In this document: piece after piece, positions 29,871-39,693 of the stretch
How the letters are laid out: the number at the start of each line of letters is the position of its first letter
How positions within the stretch are numbered: the first letter of the stretch is position 1
Origin: Streptococcus constellatus
GTDB lineage: Bacteria > Bacillota > Bacilli > Lactobacillales > Streptococcaceae
Direction: 5' to 3'
Assembly (NCBI RefSeq): GCF_902167705.1
Contig: NZ_CABHMZ010000015.1
Coordinates: 1-64,000 of the forward strand
Length of the DNA stretch: 64,000 bases
The notes under the pieces: model-generated
What the model saw: the letters and a program-made list of their open reading frames with translations, nothing else
What the model was told of the DNA's origin: nothing
The model's database searches: none
Program-made: the position numbers and the translations under genes

Positions 29871-29893
29871 TGTACTTTAATGTTTACTGTCAT
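29816..29893 (-). CDS. Candidate 25-aa cationic peptide, antisense to the previous ORF
   Basis: AGAGG lies eight bases before the ATG at 29893. The lysine-rich product starts MTVNIKVHYNKTFKKSG and ends MYGK. A TATACT lies upstream near 29930, without a clear -35. I do not recognise the peptide. The ribosome site and overlap with an opposite-strand small ORF are what make it worth recording. Confidence 0.3.
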   Translation of the reverse strand: MTVNIKVHYNKTFKKSGKESEMYGK

Positions 29894-29985
29894 TGGACTT
29901 ACCTCTTTCTTTTTGATGAATTTAGTATAGCCCGAAAAACTTAAAGCAGGCTTATAGATTTCTTTCAGAAAACTTAATTTAAAAA

Positions 29986-30160
29986 GGGAGTGGGACAGAA
30001 CTAAAAATCGAAAATTTTTAGTTCGTAGTCCCACCCCCGCAAGGGTGATTAGGTACTCTTCCAAGCTTGAAAAGCGAATGAAGAGTCCAATCACCTACTG
30101 CGTTATTCGTTTATTACTAAATCTAATAGAAGCTGAGAACTTTTGTCTAAGCTTCTTTTT
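29986..30160. repeat. Composite hairpin-rich intergenic repeat, copy 1
   Basis: It opens with a long hairpin (GGGAGTGGGAC..AACTAAAAATCGA / AAATTTTTAGTT..GTCCCA, 29986-30036). A second hairpin has arms GGTGATT..ACTCTT and AAGAGT..AATCACC. It ends with TTATTACTAAATCT and a tail hairpin of AAGCT.AGA / TCT.AGCTT. The ends are nearly identical to copy 2 at 52413-52742; the middle differs. It fills the gap between asparaginase and recG. The longer minus-strand ORF here is only a product of the repeat. Confidence 0.8.
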
Positions 30161-30201
30161 GTTTTATATATGATGATAAACTAAAATCAGTCCAAATAAT
30201 C

Positions 30202-32202
30202 CTATTTTTCCAAATGAAGCGCTACAATATGCCAGTCTGCATTCATCTTCCAATCAGGAATGGACACAATTTGACTGGCAACTTTTCTGGCCTCTTCTAA
30301 AATCGGATAATCCTCTACAATATCCGCCACCTGAAATTCCGGCAAGCCAGACTGACGAGTGCCAAAGATTTCACCAGAACCACGCATTTTCAAATCTTCC
30401 TCAGCTAAGACAAAACCATCAGTCGTTTCCGTCATGATTTTCATGCGTTTCTTGCCAGATTCCGTCTTGGGATTAGCCACGAGAACAGCATAAGACTGCT
30501 TATTCCCACGCCCTACTCGGCCACGTAACTGATGAAGCTGACTGAGTCCAAATCGGTCCGCATCCATGATTAGCATGACCGTAGCATTGGGCACATTGAC
30601 CCCGACTTCAATAACCGTCGTGGAAACCAGAATGTCCGTTTTCCCGTCCTTAAAATCCTGCATAATGATATCTTTTTCATCGCTCTTCATTTTACCATGT
30701 AGTAGGGCTACATGAGCCTTGTCACCGAAATACGCCTTCAATTCCTCTTCCAAAGCAATCGCGTTTTTCAGATCCAGCGCTTCTGACTCCTCAATCAAAG
30801 GAGAGATGACATAGACCTGAGCGCCTCGTTGCAACTCTTTCCTCAACCAATCCAGAACCACTTCCAGCTGCTCGTGCTTGACCCAACGGGTGATTATTGG
30901 CTTACGTCCTGCTGGCATTTGATCAATAATTGACACATCCATATCGCCAAAAGCAGTAATAGCAAGTGTTCTAGGAATGGGCGTTGCAGTCATCATAAGC
31001 ACATCAGGATTATTTCCTTTTTCTCGCAGAATTCGCCTCTGCCCCACTCCAAAGCGGTGCTGTTCGTCAATAATCACCAGACCGAGCTGATGATATGTCA
31101 CACTTTCTTGAATCAAAGCATGAGTGCCGACAATCATATCCACCTGACCAGTCTCAATAGTTTCTAATGCCTGTCTGCGTTCTGCGAGCTTCATTCCTCC
31201 TGTCAACAGAATTATCTGCAGTTCAGGAAAAAGTTGGCTCAAACTATCAAAATGCTGCTCTGCCAAGATTTCCGTTGGTACCATGAGAGCAGACTGCAAA
31301 CCAGCTGTATAAGTAGCGTACATAGCTAGGCCTGCAACCACCGTCTTTCCGCTTCCGACATCTCCTTGCAACAGTCGATTCATGTGAGTGGGTGCTTGCA
31401 TATCCTGTAGAATTTCATCTAGACTTCGCTTCTGGGCAACTGTCAGCTCAAAAGGTAGTAAGGCCAGCTTCTTTTCTAATAAATCACTCCGCCACGGAAT
31501 GGCTAGTCCTTGACTTGCATTCTTGCTTTCGCTCTTTAAGACCTGTAATTGCATTTGAAAGTAAAAAAGTTCTTCAAACTTGACCCGACGCAAAGCTTGT
31601 TTGTACTCTGTTAAGTTTTTTGGGAAATGCATTGCTCGCACAGCCTGACTTCGCTCCACTAATTGATAGCGCTCCAGCAGAACTTGAGGCAGATTTTCTT
31701 CTAGCAGTAATTCTAATCCTTGGTCGAAAGCTGTCTTAATGACCTTCACCAAACTAGCTTGACTAATCCCTTGAGCCACCCGATAGACTGGCTGCAAATC
31801 ATCTTCTACTTGCGCTAGAATTTTCATCCCGGTCAAACTAGCCTTAGCCTTATCCCATTTGCCAAAAATTGCAATGGTTGAACCAACTTCCACCTTGTCT
31901 GCTAGATAGGGTTGATTAAAGAAGTTGACTGCAAGTACCACTTCGTCCTGCTTTATGGTAAAACGCAGGCGATTGCGCTTGTAGCCATAGTACTGGACAT
32001 TTGCTGGCGTGACCACCACCCCTGAGATAACTGCCTTTTCGCCATCTTCCAATTCTAGCACATTCTTACTTTTAAAATCTTCATAGCGAAATGGAAAATA
32101 AAGCAGCAAATCTTGCAGACTTTCAATTCCCAGCTTAGTAAATTTTTCAGCAGATTTCGGTCCCACACCCGGCAGAACCGTTAAAGGTTGGTGTAAATTC
32201 AT
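30202..32202 (-). CDS. recG: ATP-dependent DNA helicase RecG
   Basis: A 666-aa helicase that remodels stalled replication forks and Holliday junctions. An N-terminal OB/wedge domain (residues ~1-150) is followed by the two RecA-like domains with Walker A (GDVGSGKT), DEQH box (IDEQHRFG), MTATPIPRT and the C-terminal QLRGRVGRG. I chose the ATG at 32202, which has AGAGGA just upstream and matches the usual start NLHQPL; an upstream in-frame extension is unlikely to be real. It lies downstream of alr. Confidence 0.95.
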   Translation of the reverse strand: MNLHQPLTVLPGVGPKSAEKFTKLGIESLQDLLLYFPFRYEDFKSKNVLELEDGEKAVISGVVVTPANVQYYGYKRNRLRFTIKQDEVVLAVNFFNQPYLADKVEVGSTIAIFGKWDKAKASLTGMKILAQVEDDLQPVYRVAQGISQASLVKVIKTAFDQGLELLLEENLPQVLLERYQLVERSQAVRAMHFPKNLTEYKQALRRVKFEELFYFQMQLQVLKSESKNASQGLAIPWRSDLLEKKLALLPFELTVAQKRSLDEILQDMQAPTHMNRLLQGDVGSGKTVVAGLAMYATYTAGLQSALMVPTEILAEQHFDSLSQLFPELQIILLTGGMKLAERRQALETIETGQVDMIVGTHALIQESVTYHQLGLVIIDEQHRFGVGQRRILREKGNNPDVLMMTATPIPRTLAITAFGDMDVSIIDQMPAGRKPIITRWVKHEQLEVVLDWLRKELQRGAQVYVISPLIEESEALDLKNAIALEEELKAYFGDKAHVALLHGKMKSDEKDIIMQDFKDGKTDILVSTTVIEVGVNVPNATVMLIMDADRFGLSQLHQLRGRVGRGNKQSYAVLVANPKTESGKKRMKIMTETTDGFVLAEEDLKMRGSGEIFGTRQSGLPEFQVADIVEDYPILEEARKVASQIVSIPDWKMNADWHIVALHLEK

Positions 32203-32304
32203 AATTCCTCTTTCAGTTCTGTTGCTCAAGAGTTTGTAAAAGCAGATTGGAGCAACCATGCTAAAAATAGCTTTCTAGGATTTTCCAACTGCTTTTAATT
32301 TCAA

Positions 32305-33411
32305 TTAATCTTTATAAATTCTAGGCACACGGTCACTAATCAAGCAAACCACCTCGTAGTTAATTGTTCCTCGTTTTTCTGCTACATCTGTTGCAGAAAT
32401 AACCTCTTTGCCACTTTCACCAATAAGGACAACTGGTGTTCCAATAGAGTAAGACTGAGGTAAACGAACGGTAATCTGATCCATAGACACTCGCCCAACA
32501 ATGGGACAAGCCTGTCCGTCAATCAAAACATTAAAGCCTTGCATATCTCGCGTCCAACCGTCCGCATATCCCAGTGGAATCGTTCCAATATACTGCGAAT
32601 TTTCACTTGTATAAGTAGCTCCGTATCCCACATCTGCCCCTGCTTCTAATTGCTTGACATGAACCAATTCTGAAACTAGAGAAAGAGCCGACTTCATTTC
32701 ATAAGGAAGCTGCAAGGTACGACCGCTAGGATTGAGACCATAGATAATATCTCCCAGACGCACCGCATTCATCACGGCATCTGCGTGCCAAAGAGTCGTT
32801 GCAGAATTACTAGCGTGAACAATCGGTGGAACGGTTTCTAATTGCCCTAAAATTTCTTCAAAACGTGCCAACTGTGCGTCAAATTTATGCGTATCTACTT
32901 CATCAGCTGTTGCAAAATGAGTGAAGATGCCTTCTACCTGAGCACCTGCTTTTTCCAAACGATGAATGGCTTCTTGAGCGTCTTGACTATCTCGAAAACC
33001 AATCCGCCCCATTCCAGAATCAATTTTTATGTGAACAACCAAACCAGCTACATCTATATTTGACTGCAAGAGCAAATCAATCCATTCTAAACTAGCAACC
33101 GTATAAGTAATCTTGTATTTAATTGCCAACGAAACAGACTGGATAGCTGACACTCCTAATACTAAAATTTTTTTCGTAATGCCGGCATCACGTAACTCTA
33201 CAGCTTCATCAATATTGGAAACACAAAAGCCATCCACAATTGGCTCAATATATCGCGTAACAGCAACTGCACCGTGACCATAGGCGTCCGCCTTGACCAC
33301 AGCCCATTTTTCCACATTGTTTGGAATGTGGGTAGCAATTTGCTTAATATTAAAAGCAATCGCAGTCAAATCAATAACTGCCTTAGTAGGTCGATGATGA
33401 CTCGTTTTCAT
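32305..33411 (-). CDS. alr: Alanine racemase
   Basis: A 368-aa PLP enzyme making D-alanine for peptidoglycan. The PLP lysine is in [11 protein letters not shown] (about residue 40), and the family segment [12 protein letters not shown] is visible; the C-terminal beta domain is complete. I chose the ATG at 33411 because GGAGG lies six bases upstream. It overlaps the end of acpS by 29 bases, so translation is probably coupled. The order acpS-alr-recG is conserved in streptococci. Confidence 0.95.
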   Translation of the reverse strand: MKTSHHRPTKAVIDLTAIAFNIKQIATHIPNNVEKWAVVKADAYGHGAVAVTRYIEPIVDGFCVSNIDEAVELRDAGITKKILVLGVSAIQSVSLAIKYKITYTVASLEWIDLLLQSNIDVAGLVVHIKIDSGMGRIGFRDSQDAQEAIHRLEKAGAQVEGIFTHFATADEVDTHKFDAQLARFEEILGQLETVPPIVHASNSATTLWHADAVMNAVRLGDIIYGLNPSGRTLQLPYEMKSALSLVSELVHVKQLEAGADVGYGATYTSENSQYIGTIPLGYADGWTRDMQGFNVLIDGQACPIVGRVSMDQITVRLPQSYSIGTPVVLIGESGKEVISATDVAEKRGTINYEVVCLISDRVPRIYKD

Positions 33412-33763
33412 GATGTTCCTCCAAAATAACACTAGCTGTAACAATATTACCTGCATGGCTGAGCGACACCCAGACCTTGCCAGAAAAAGGCGACTTGGTA
33501 AAAATAGGCGCTCCCTTTTCATTGTTTAAAATTTCTAAATCCTGAAAAGTGACACAACCGATACCAGTCCCCCACGCTTTAGAAAAAGCCTCTTTAGCAG
33601 ACCAACGCCCCGCCAAATATTCTATTTTTCGCTTGCCAGAGAGTTCCTCAAACCGCGCAAATTCTGCAGCTGTCAAAACTTTCTTGGCAAAGCGAGCATT
33701 TTTTTCGTAAACTTTTTGAATAGAGGAAATTTCCTCTATATCAATACCATGTCCTTTAATCAT
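33383..33763 (-). CDS. acpS: Holo-[acyl-carrier-protein] synthase
   Basis: A ~126-aa enzyme that attaches 4'-phosphopantetheine from CoA to acyl carrier protein. Mg-binding residues are in GHGIDIEEI and the catalytic motif in [19 protein letters not shown] chose the ATG at 33763. There is no good ribosome-binding site; instead the T tract of a terminator hairpin lies directly before it. An in-frame TTG at 33787 would start inside that hairpin. It overlaps alr by 29 bases. Confidence 0.9.
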   Translation of the reverse strand: MIKGHGIDIEEISSIQKVYEKNARFAKKVLTAAEFARFEELSGKRKIEYLAGRWSAKEAFSKAWGTGIGCVTFQDLEILNNEKGAPIFTKSPFSGKVWVSLSHAGNIVTASVILEEHHENESSSTY

Positions 33764-33774
33764 CTTTTTAAAAA

Positions 33775-33802
33775 GAGGCTGGGACAAACGTGTTCCAGAC
33801 TC
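33775..33802 (-). terminator. Terminator-like hairpin directly before acpS
   Basis: GAG.CTGG.AC and GT.CCAG.CTC form a stem that ends in TTTTT on the minus strand, 11 bases before the acpS ATG. It contains the CTGGGACAAA word common to intergenic hairpins here. It separates the DAHP synthase gene from acpS. Confidence 0.7.
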
Positions 33803-33871
33803 GGTTACTTTCTAAAATAAACTTTAATGCGTTGATACCATCAGATTTTACAGTTCCACTGCCCATCTTTT

Positions 33872-34912
33872 TTATTTTTCATTTTTAGATAGGGTAGTAT
33901 AAATTTCCTTGACTAGTCTGACTGTATTATCCCAACCCAAACAAGGGTCTGTAATGGATTTCCCAAACACTTCAGGCTCATTTTGACGACCGTCTTCTAA
34001 GTAAGACTCGATCATAAAGCCACGTACAACTTTTTTGATTTTGTCATTCCAGTCACGATTGATTAGGGTTTGACGGACAATCCGCACCTGCTCTAAATAC
34101 TGTTTACCAGAATTATCATGATTGGTATCGATGATGATAAAAGGATTTTCCAAGCCCATTTTTTCATATTGGTCAATCGTATCTAGTAAATTATCGTAGT
34201 AATAATTTGGAATGTTCTTTCCATATTCATCAAGCCCGCCACGCAGAATGGCATGTGCCAAAGAATTTCCTGAAGTCTCCACTTCCTTACCAGCAAACAA
34301 GAAACTTTGCTTGTTTTGTGCTGCGTAAATCCCATTAAACATGACATTGAGATTGCCAGACGTAGGATTTTTCAAACCGGTCGCAACATCAGCCCCACTA
34401 GCGACAAAACGGTGTTGCTGTTCTTCCACAGAACGCGCCCCAACAGCCATATAAGAAATCAAATCATCTACTAACGGAAGATTTTCTGGATACAGCATTT
34501 CATCAGCTGTCGTCATCCCTGTTTCAGTAATAACACGATAGTGCAAATTGCGAACTGCTTTAATGCCATTGATTAAGCTGGGTGCAGCTTTGGCATTTGG
34601 CTGATGAATCAAGCCTTTATAGCCATCACCATTGGTTCGAGGTTTTGCCGTATAAACACGCATCACCATGAAAATACGGTCTTTTACCTCTTCTTGGAGG
34701 GCAGATAAGCGCTTTGCATATTCTAGGACAGCCGCTTCATTGTCAGAAGAACACGGACCGATGACCAATAAAATTCGGTCATCTTCTCCACGAATAATCG
34801 CGTTTAACTCACGATCTCGTGCTTCTTTTCTGGCTAAAGCTTCTCCCTCTAATTTCGATAGATTGCGAACTTTTGCTACGTCAATTGGCTGACTAGTTGC
34901 TGTAAATGTCAT
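33872..34912 (-). CDS. 3-deoxy-7-phosphoheptulonate (DAHP) synthase, class I
   Basis: A 346-aa AroF/G/H-type enzyme joining phosphoenolpyruvate and erythrose-4-phosphate, the first step of aromatic amino-acid synthesis. Motifs LLVIGPCSSDN, RVYTAKPRTNGDGYKGLI and the metal-binding DTNHDNSGKQ are visible. Many streptococci have two paralogues in tandem at this place; here only one is present between secA and acpS. Feedback specificity cannot be read from the sequence. Confidence 0.93.
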   Translation of the reverse strand: MTFTATSQPIDVAKVRNLSKLEGEALARKEARDRELNAIIRGEDDRILLVIGPCSSDNEAAVLEYAKRLSALQEEVKDRIFMVMRVYTAKPRTNGDGYKGLIHQPNAKAAPSLINGIKAVRNLHYRVITETGMTTADEMLYPENLPLVDDLISYMAVGARSVEEQQHRFVASGADVATGLKNPTSGNLNVMFNGIYAAQNKQSFLFAGKEVETSGNSLAHAILRGGLDEYGKNIPNYYYDNLLDTIDQYEKMGLENPFIIIDTNHDNSGKQYLEQVRIVRQTLINRDWNDKIKKVVRGFMIESYLEDGRQNEPEVFGKSITDPCLGWDNTVRLVKEIYTTLSKNEK

Positions 34913-34934
34913 AATCTCCCTCTCTTTACACTAC

Positions 34935-37454
34935 TTATCTGTGGCGTCCGTGACAATTTTTGAATTTCTTCCCTGAACCACATGGACACAAGTCATTGCG
35001 CTTCACTTTTGTCAAATCAATATCGCTCGGTAAGCCTGATTTTTGTGCTGCAATATTGCGTGTTGCTGTTGTACTGATGTGGTGTTCCGTACGTGGACGT
35101 TCTTGCTCGTGAATTTGAGCTTTCATCATCAGACGTGTCACATCAAACTCGATAGAACCAATCATATCATTAAACATGCGGAAACTTTCTGATTGGTATT
35201 CAACGACTGGATTATTTTGTGCATAACCTCGAAGTCCTACAGCATTCCGAAGCTGATCCAAGGCATCAATGTGATCTGTCCATTTATTATCTACAACGCG
35301 CAAAATTAGAACTTTTTGGAATTCTCTGACGGACTCTTCATCGCGAAGTTTTGCTACTTGACTATCATAAACTTCCAAGGCACGTTTGTATAAGTCAGCC
35401 TTGATGTCTTCATCAGACAAACCTTCTAAATCTGAGATTTCAATAGAATCTTCTGGTACAAGATTATATTTTACAAAATTAACAATTGCTTCTAACTTTT
35501 CATCTTGTTCTGCGCGACTGTTGCCATCTACAAAACGATTGATCGTCCGCTTCATCATAGCATGAATTTCTGGTGCCAAATCACGATCAGCCGTAATGAC
35601 ATCATAACGTTGTGCATAGATAATCTCGCGTTGCTCACGCATAACATCATCGTATTGAAGGACTTGTTTACGTGTATCGTAGTTATTCCCCTCAACACGT
35701 TTTTGCGCCCCTTCCACTTGACGAGTGAACATTTTGGACTTAATGACCGACTCTTCTTCACTCATTTTGAAACGTTCCATAACTGCTTTGATCCGTTCTG
35801 AACCAAAACGACGCATGAGCTCATCTTCGAGTGACAGATAGAATTGTGACTCACCAGGATCTCCTTGACGACCTGAACGACCACGAAGCTGATTATCAAT
35901 CCGACGACTTTCATGTCGTTCTGTACCAATAACACAAAGTCCACCAAGCTCACGAACACCTTCACCCAGCTTAATATCTGTACCACGCCCAGCCATATTG
36001 GTTGCAATCGTTACAGCGCCACGTTGACCAGCATTCATGATGATTTGCGCTTCTTTATAGTGATTCTTCGCATTCAATACTTCATGCGGCACGCCAGCTT
36101 CTACTAGTTTCTTAGAAATATAATCACTTGTTTCAACTGCGACCGTCCCTACAAGCACAGGTTGTCCTTTTTCATGACGAGCTTTCACATCTTGAACGAC
36201 TGCTTTAAATTTCGATTCGATACTTGGATAAAGAAGGTCTGGATGATCGATACGAGCCACCGGACGATTTGTCGGAATCGGAATAACTCGAATATTATAG
36301 GTTTCGCGGAATTCTTCTTCCTCTGTCTTGGCTGTCCCTGTCATACCTGACAACTTCTTATACATACGGAATAGATTTTGGTAAGTGATAGAAGCCGAAG
36401 TCTTCGTTTCATCTTGAATCGGCACACCTTCTTTGGCTTCAATAGCTTGGTGAAGTCCATCTGAATAGCGACGACCTTCCATTGTACGACCTGTAAATTG
36501 GTCCACAATCAAAATTTCTTGTTCTTCACTAACCACATAGTCAATGTCCAAAAGCATAATATAATTTGCACGAAGAGCATTGTCAACAAAGTGTGTGAGT
36601 GCTACATTTTCAATATCATACAAATTTTCAAGCTTGAAGTAGCTTTCTGCTTTATCAATCCCTGAATCAGAAAGTCCAATGGTTTTAGACTGAACATCAA
36701 TAATGTAATCATCTTTGTTTAGTGATTTCACAAAGCTATCTGCCATGTGATAAAGCTGGTTCGTATCAGAAGAAGTTGGTCCTGAGACAATCAAAGGCGT
36801 ACGAGCTTCGTCAATCAAAATGGAGTCTACCTCATCGACCAAAGCATAGTTCAGTGGACGTTGCACCATGTTTTCAGCACGCACTACCATATTGTCACGC
36901 AAATAGTCAAAACCAATCTCTGCATTCGTTGAATATGTAATATCGCAATCGTAGGCTTCTTTTTTCTCTTCGGATGACTTTGCAGCAAGGTTAATTCCAA
37001 CAGAGAGACCCAACCAAGAGTACAGTTCTCCCATTTCAGTTGCGTCACGCTCTGTCAGGTATTCATTTACTGTGACAACGTGTACACCTTCACCAGATAA
37101 AGCATTCAGATAAACCGGCATGGTCGCTGTCAGGGTTTTTCCTTCCCCTGTACGCATTTCTGGCACATCTCCATGGTGTAAGACAATCCCTCCCATAATC
37201 TGTACGGGGTAAGGGAAGAGTCCTAACACGCGCTTTGCACCTTCACGAACAACCGCAAAAGCCTCATAAAGCAAGTCATCTAATGACTCGCCATTTTGAT
37301 ACCGTTGCTTAAATTCATCCGTCTTTGCTTTCAAAGCTTCATCTGACAAAGCAGCCATTTCATCTTCATACGCCATGACTTTCTTTGCCATTTTTTCTAA
37401 TTTTCTTAATTCACCTTTATCATTTTCAATAATTGTTCTTAAAATATTCGCCAT
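34935..37454 (-). CDS. secA: Preprotein translocase ATPase SecA
   Basis: An 839-aa motor protein that drives secretion through SecYEG. Nucleotide-binding domain 1 has MRTGEGKT and [14 protein letters not shown], domain 2 has [13 protein letters not shown] and [16 protein letters not shown]. The C-terminal zinc-binding tail [14 protein letters not shown] is intact. Length is normal for streptococcal SecA. It precedes the DAHP synthase gene by 22 bases. Confidence 0.97.
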   Translation of the reverse strand: MANILRTIIENDKGELRKLEKMAKKVMAYEDEMAALSDEALKAKTDEFKQRYQNGESLDDLLYEAFAVVREGAKRVLGLFPYPVQIMGGIVLHHGDVPEMRTGEGKTLTATMPVYLNALSGEGVHVVTVNEYLTERDATEMGELYSWLGLSVGINLAAKSSEEKKEAYDCDITYSTNAEIGFDYLRDNMVVRAENMVQRPLNYALVDEVDSILIDEARTPLIVSGPTSSDTNQLYHMADSFVKSLNKDDYIIDVQSKTIGLSDSGIDKAESYFKLENLYDIENVALTHFVDNALRANYIMLLDIDYVVSEEQEILIVDQFTGRTMEGRRYSDGLHQAIEAKEGVPIQDETKTSASITYQNLFRMYKKLSGMTGTAKTEEEEFRETYNIRVIPIPTNRPVARIDHPDLLYPSIESKFKAVVQDVKARHEKGQPVLVGTVAVETSDYISKKLVEAGVPHEVLNAKNHYKEAQIIMNAGQRGAVTIATNMAGRGTDIKLGEGVRELGGLCVIGTERHESRRIDNQLRGRSGRQGDPGESQFYLSLEDELMRRFGSERIKAVMERFKMSEEESVIKSKMFTRQVEGAQKRVEGNNYDTRKQVLQYDDVMREQREIIYAQRYDVITADRDLAPEIHAMMKRTINRFVDGNSRAEQDEKLEAIVNFVKYNLVPEDSIEISDLEGLSDEDIKADLYKRALEVYDSQVAKLRDEESVREFQKVLILRVVDNKWTDHIDALDQLRNAVGLRGYAQNNPVVEYQSESFRMFNDMIGSIEFDVTRLMMKAQIHEQERPRTEHHISTTATRNIAAQKSGLPSDIDLTKVKRNDLCPCGSGKKFKNCHGRHR

Positions 37455-37543
37455 TTCTTTCCTTACTTGTAATAATTCTTATTTTAAAATGTTCTTTTCA
37501 TTATAGCATTTTTCACTATATCTTTCAAGAAAATAAAAGGATA

Positions 37544-37575
37544 AAAACGGCAGTTCCATTCAAAACTGCCGTTTT
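37544..37575 (-). terminator. Terminator after the APC permease gene
   Basis: AAAACGGCAGTT and AACTGCCGTTTT form a perfect 12-bp stem with an 8-base loop, directly after the permease stop. It works on both strands by its A/T flanks. Confidence 0.85.
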
Positions 37576-37581
37576 ATGTTC

Positions 37582-39429
37582 TTACTCTTTTAAGTGATAA
37601 GAATAACTGGCTACAACGACATTTTCATGCCATCTGAGGAAATATTTCAGCTTCAAGCTCATTTGATTGTGCAGCATATTTTGCCAGCTATTATTTGGGA
37701 TAAATTGCGGTACCAGCACCGTCACGGTATAACCTTTCTTCTGCGCACCACGAGCGATTTTTGTCACATATTGCACAGTTGGTTTGATAATATTGCGGTA
37801 GCTCGTTTGGACATTTGTGAATTGAATATCTGGAAAATATTGTTTAAATTCACTGGCTACTTCTTCATCTTTTTCTTGTGTTTCTTTGGTAGATACGTGC
37901 ATAGCAATCACTTCATCACCAATACTACGGGCATAATTCATCGCACCGACGCTAACACGTGTGACATTCCCAACAAGAACCAAAACCAGATTTCCTGCAT
38001 AGTCCACGCGTTCAATTTCTTCATTCAAGCGCAGTTGTTTAGCAACGTTGTTATAATGATTTTTAATTGTTAAGAAAATCCAAAGTAAAACAATAATAAT
38101 CGGGAAGAACGGCCAAATATCTCGCAAACGGAAAAGCAGCAAAATCGCTACAATGGTGTAACAAATAGCAGCACCCAAAATATTCGCTACCGAATATTTT
38201 AAGAAATGTTTCCCATGTTGCTTGCGCCAATGCACAACCATTCCCGTTTGAGAAAGAGCAAAAGGCACAAATACACCAATAGTATAAAGCGGAATGAGCC
38301 GCTCAGTATTCCCATTGAAAATCAACAAGAGAAGAATAGCACCGATAGCTAAAGTCAGAATCCCATTTGAATAACCAAGGCGTGCTCCTTTTTCCATATA
38401 CATATGTGGCATATATTTATTTTTTGCCATATTGTAGGATAACATAGGAAAGGCCGAAAAGCCTGTATTAGCCGCTACAGCAAGGATGAGAGCTGTTGAC
38501 AGTTGGAAAATATAAAAGAGAAGCTGCCCAATAGGTGAATTTCCCAAAATAGCTTGCGCCATTTGAGCGAGCGTTGTAACACCTTTTGCCGGAACGATGC
38601 CAATCCAGTAGTTTAAAAAAGTAATACCAGCAAACATGAAACCTAAAATGGCTGCCATAATTGCCAATGTTTTCGCTGCATTTTCAGCTTTTGGTGTTTT
38701 GAAAAATGGTACAGAATTTGAAACAGCTTCCACACCTGTCAAAGAAGCTGAACCACTTGTGAAGGCGCGCAACAGAAGCACTAAGCTGACACCTGAAATA
38801 GATTTCCCAATCGGAGCTGTAGCATGGTAGGATAAATTCCCCAGTAATAATTGCAATAAACCAAAGCCAATCAAGAAAACGGTACTTGCGATGAACAAAT
38901 AAACTGGTATCATCAGAGAAACTGCAGATTCTCGCAATCCGCGTAAGTTCATTAACATTAAAGCCAACACTAAAACAATCGAAATGTGCAAATTGTACGG
39001 ATGCAAAGCAGGAATTGCTGACGTAATCGCATCCGCTCCAGAAGAAACAGATACCGCTACCGTCAACATATAGTCAACCAGCAGGCTGCCACCTGAAATC
39101 AAACCAGCTTTAGGGGATAGATTTTCCGTTGTAACCATATAAGCCCCACCGCCTTGTGGGTAAGCATGAATCACCTGACGATATGAAATGGTTAAACTAG
39201 CCAGCAAAATCAACACCACAATCCCAATTGGTAACGACCACCAAATTGCACCCGCTGATACAGATACCAAAACCAAAACAACTTGTTCAGGACCATAGGC
39301 AATCGAAGACAGAGCATCGCTTGACAGCATAGCCAAGGCTTGCAGTTTTGTTAATAAGTTTCCTTCTTCTCCCTCGTCGCTTGATTTCAAAGGTCGACCA
39401 ATAAAAATATTCTTCAACTTGGAAAACAT
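37582..39429 (-). CDS. APC-superfamily permease, KimA (YdaO)-like
   Basis: A 615-aa membrane protein with about twelve transmembrane segments (residues ~25-450) and a ~150-residue cytosolic C-terminal domain resembling a universal-stress fold (YAGNLVLVLVGNVTRVSVGA onward). N-terminal LSSDALSSIAYGPEQVVL and AYPQGGGAYMVTTENL match the Bacillus KimA potassium transporter group. A CodY-box-like site at its promoter would fit an amino-acid permease as well, so the substrate is open. No c-di-AMP riboswitch is visible upstream. Confidence 0.82.
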   Translation of the reverse strand: MFSKLKNIFIGRPLKSSDEGEEGNLLTKLQALAMLSSDALSSIAYGPEQVVLVLVSVSAGAIWWSLPIGIVVLILLASLTISYRQVIHAYPQGGGAYMVTTENLSPKAGLISGGSLLVDYMLTVAVSVSSGADAITSAIPALHPYNLHISIVLVLALMLMNLRGLRESAVSLMIPVYLFIASTVFLIGFGLLQLLLGNLSYHATAPIGKSISGVSLVLLLRAFTSGSASLTGVEAVSNSVPFFKTPKAENAAKTLAIMAAILGFMFAGITFLNYWIGIVPAKGVTTLAQMAQAILGNSPIGQLLFYIFQLSTALILAVAANTGFSAFPMLSYNMAKNKYMPHMYMEKGARLGYSNGILTLAIGAILLLLIFNGNTERLIPLYTIGVFVPFALSQTGMVVHWRKQHGKHFLKYSVANILGAAICYTIVAILLLFRLRDIWPFFPIIIVLLWIFLTIKNHYNNVAKQLRLNEEIERVDYAGNLVLVLVGNVTRVSVGAMNYARSIGDEVIAMHVSTKETQEKDEEVASEFKQYFPDIQFTNVQTSYRNIIKPTVQYVTKIARGAQKKGYTVTVLVPQFIPNNSWQNMLHNQMSLKLKYFLRWHENVVVASYSYHLKE

Positions 39430-39459
39430 CTTTTTCTCCTAAATTTTTCAATATCAGCC

Positions 39460-39503
39460 ATTATAACGCTTTTCTGAAATACTATCAATATTTTCTGAAA
39501 ATG
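39460..39503 (-). promoter_or_regulatory. Promoter and CodY box of the APC permease gene
   Basis: On the minus strand, TTGATA (39488-39483), a 17-base spacer and TATAAT (39465-39460) form a strong promoter. TATTTTCTGAAAATG (39489-39503), 13 of 15 to the CodY consensus, directly abuts the -35 box. The remaining intergenic sequence to manA holds only the next terminator. Confidence 0.65.
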
Positions 39504-39643
39504 ACATCATTTTTTAATATAACTGATAATTTCTGCATGAATAAGAGAGCAAAATAGACTGTAATCATTGCTTAGAAATCATCTGTAAAAAAATAGACAA
39601 ACTAATGAACCACTGCATCATGATGCTTTAGACTTATAATTTT

Positions 39644-39675
39644 AAAGAGGTTACGGACTTTTCCCTAACCTCTGA
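39644..39675 (-). terminator. Hairpin after manA
   Basis: AGAGGTTA and TAACCTCT form a perfect stem with a 12-base loop, shortly after the manA stop. The T tract on the minus strand is short, so termination may be partial. Confidence 0.6.
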
Positions 39676-39693
39676 TTTTCTATATAAAAGATA

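Noticed and set aside
29816-30094. A 92-aa minus-strand ORF over the repeat
   Set aside because: Most of it is the reverse strand of the hairpin repeat, with no ribosome site for the full length. Only the short 25-aa part at its end is recorded as a weak candidate.
39430-39693. c-di-AMP (ydaO) riboswitch before the KimA-like gene
   Set aside because: The conserved ydaO sequence blocks are not seen; the promoter lies only ~30 bases before the start, leaving no room for such a leader.
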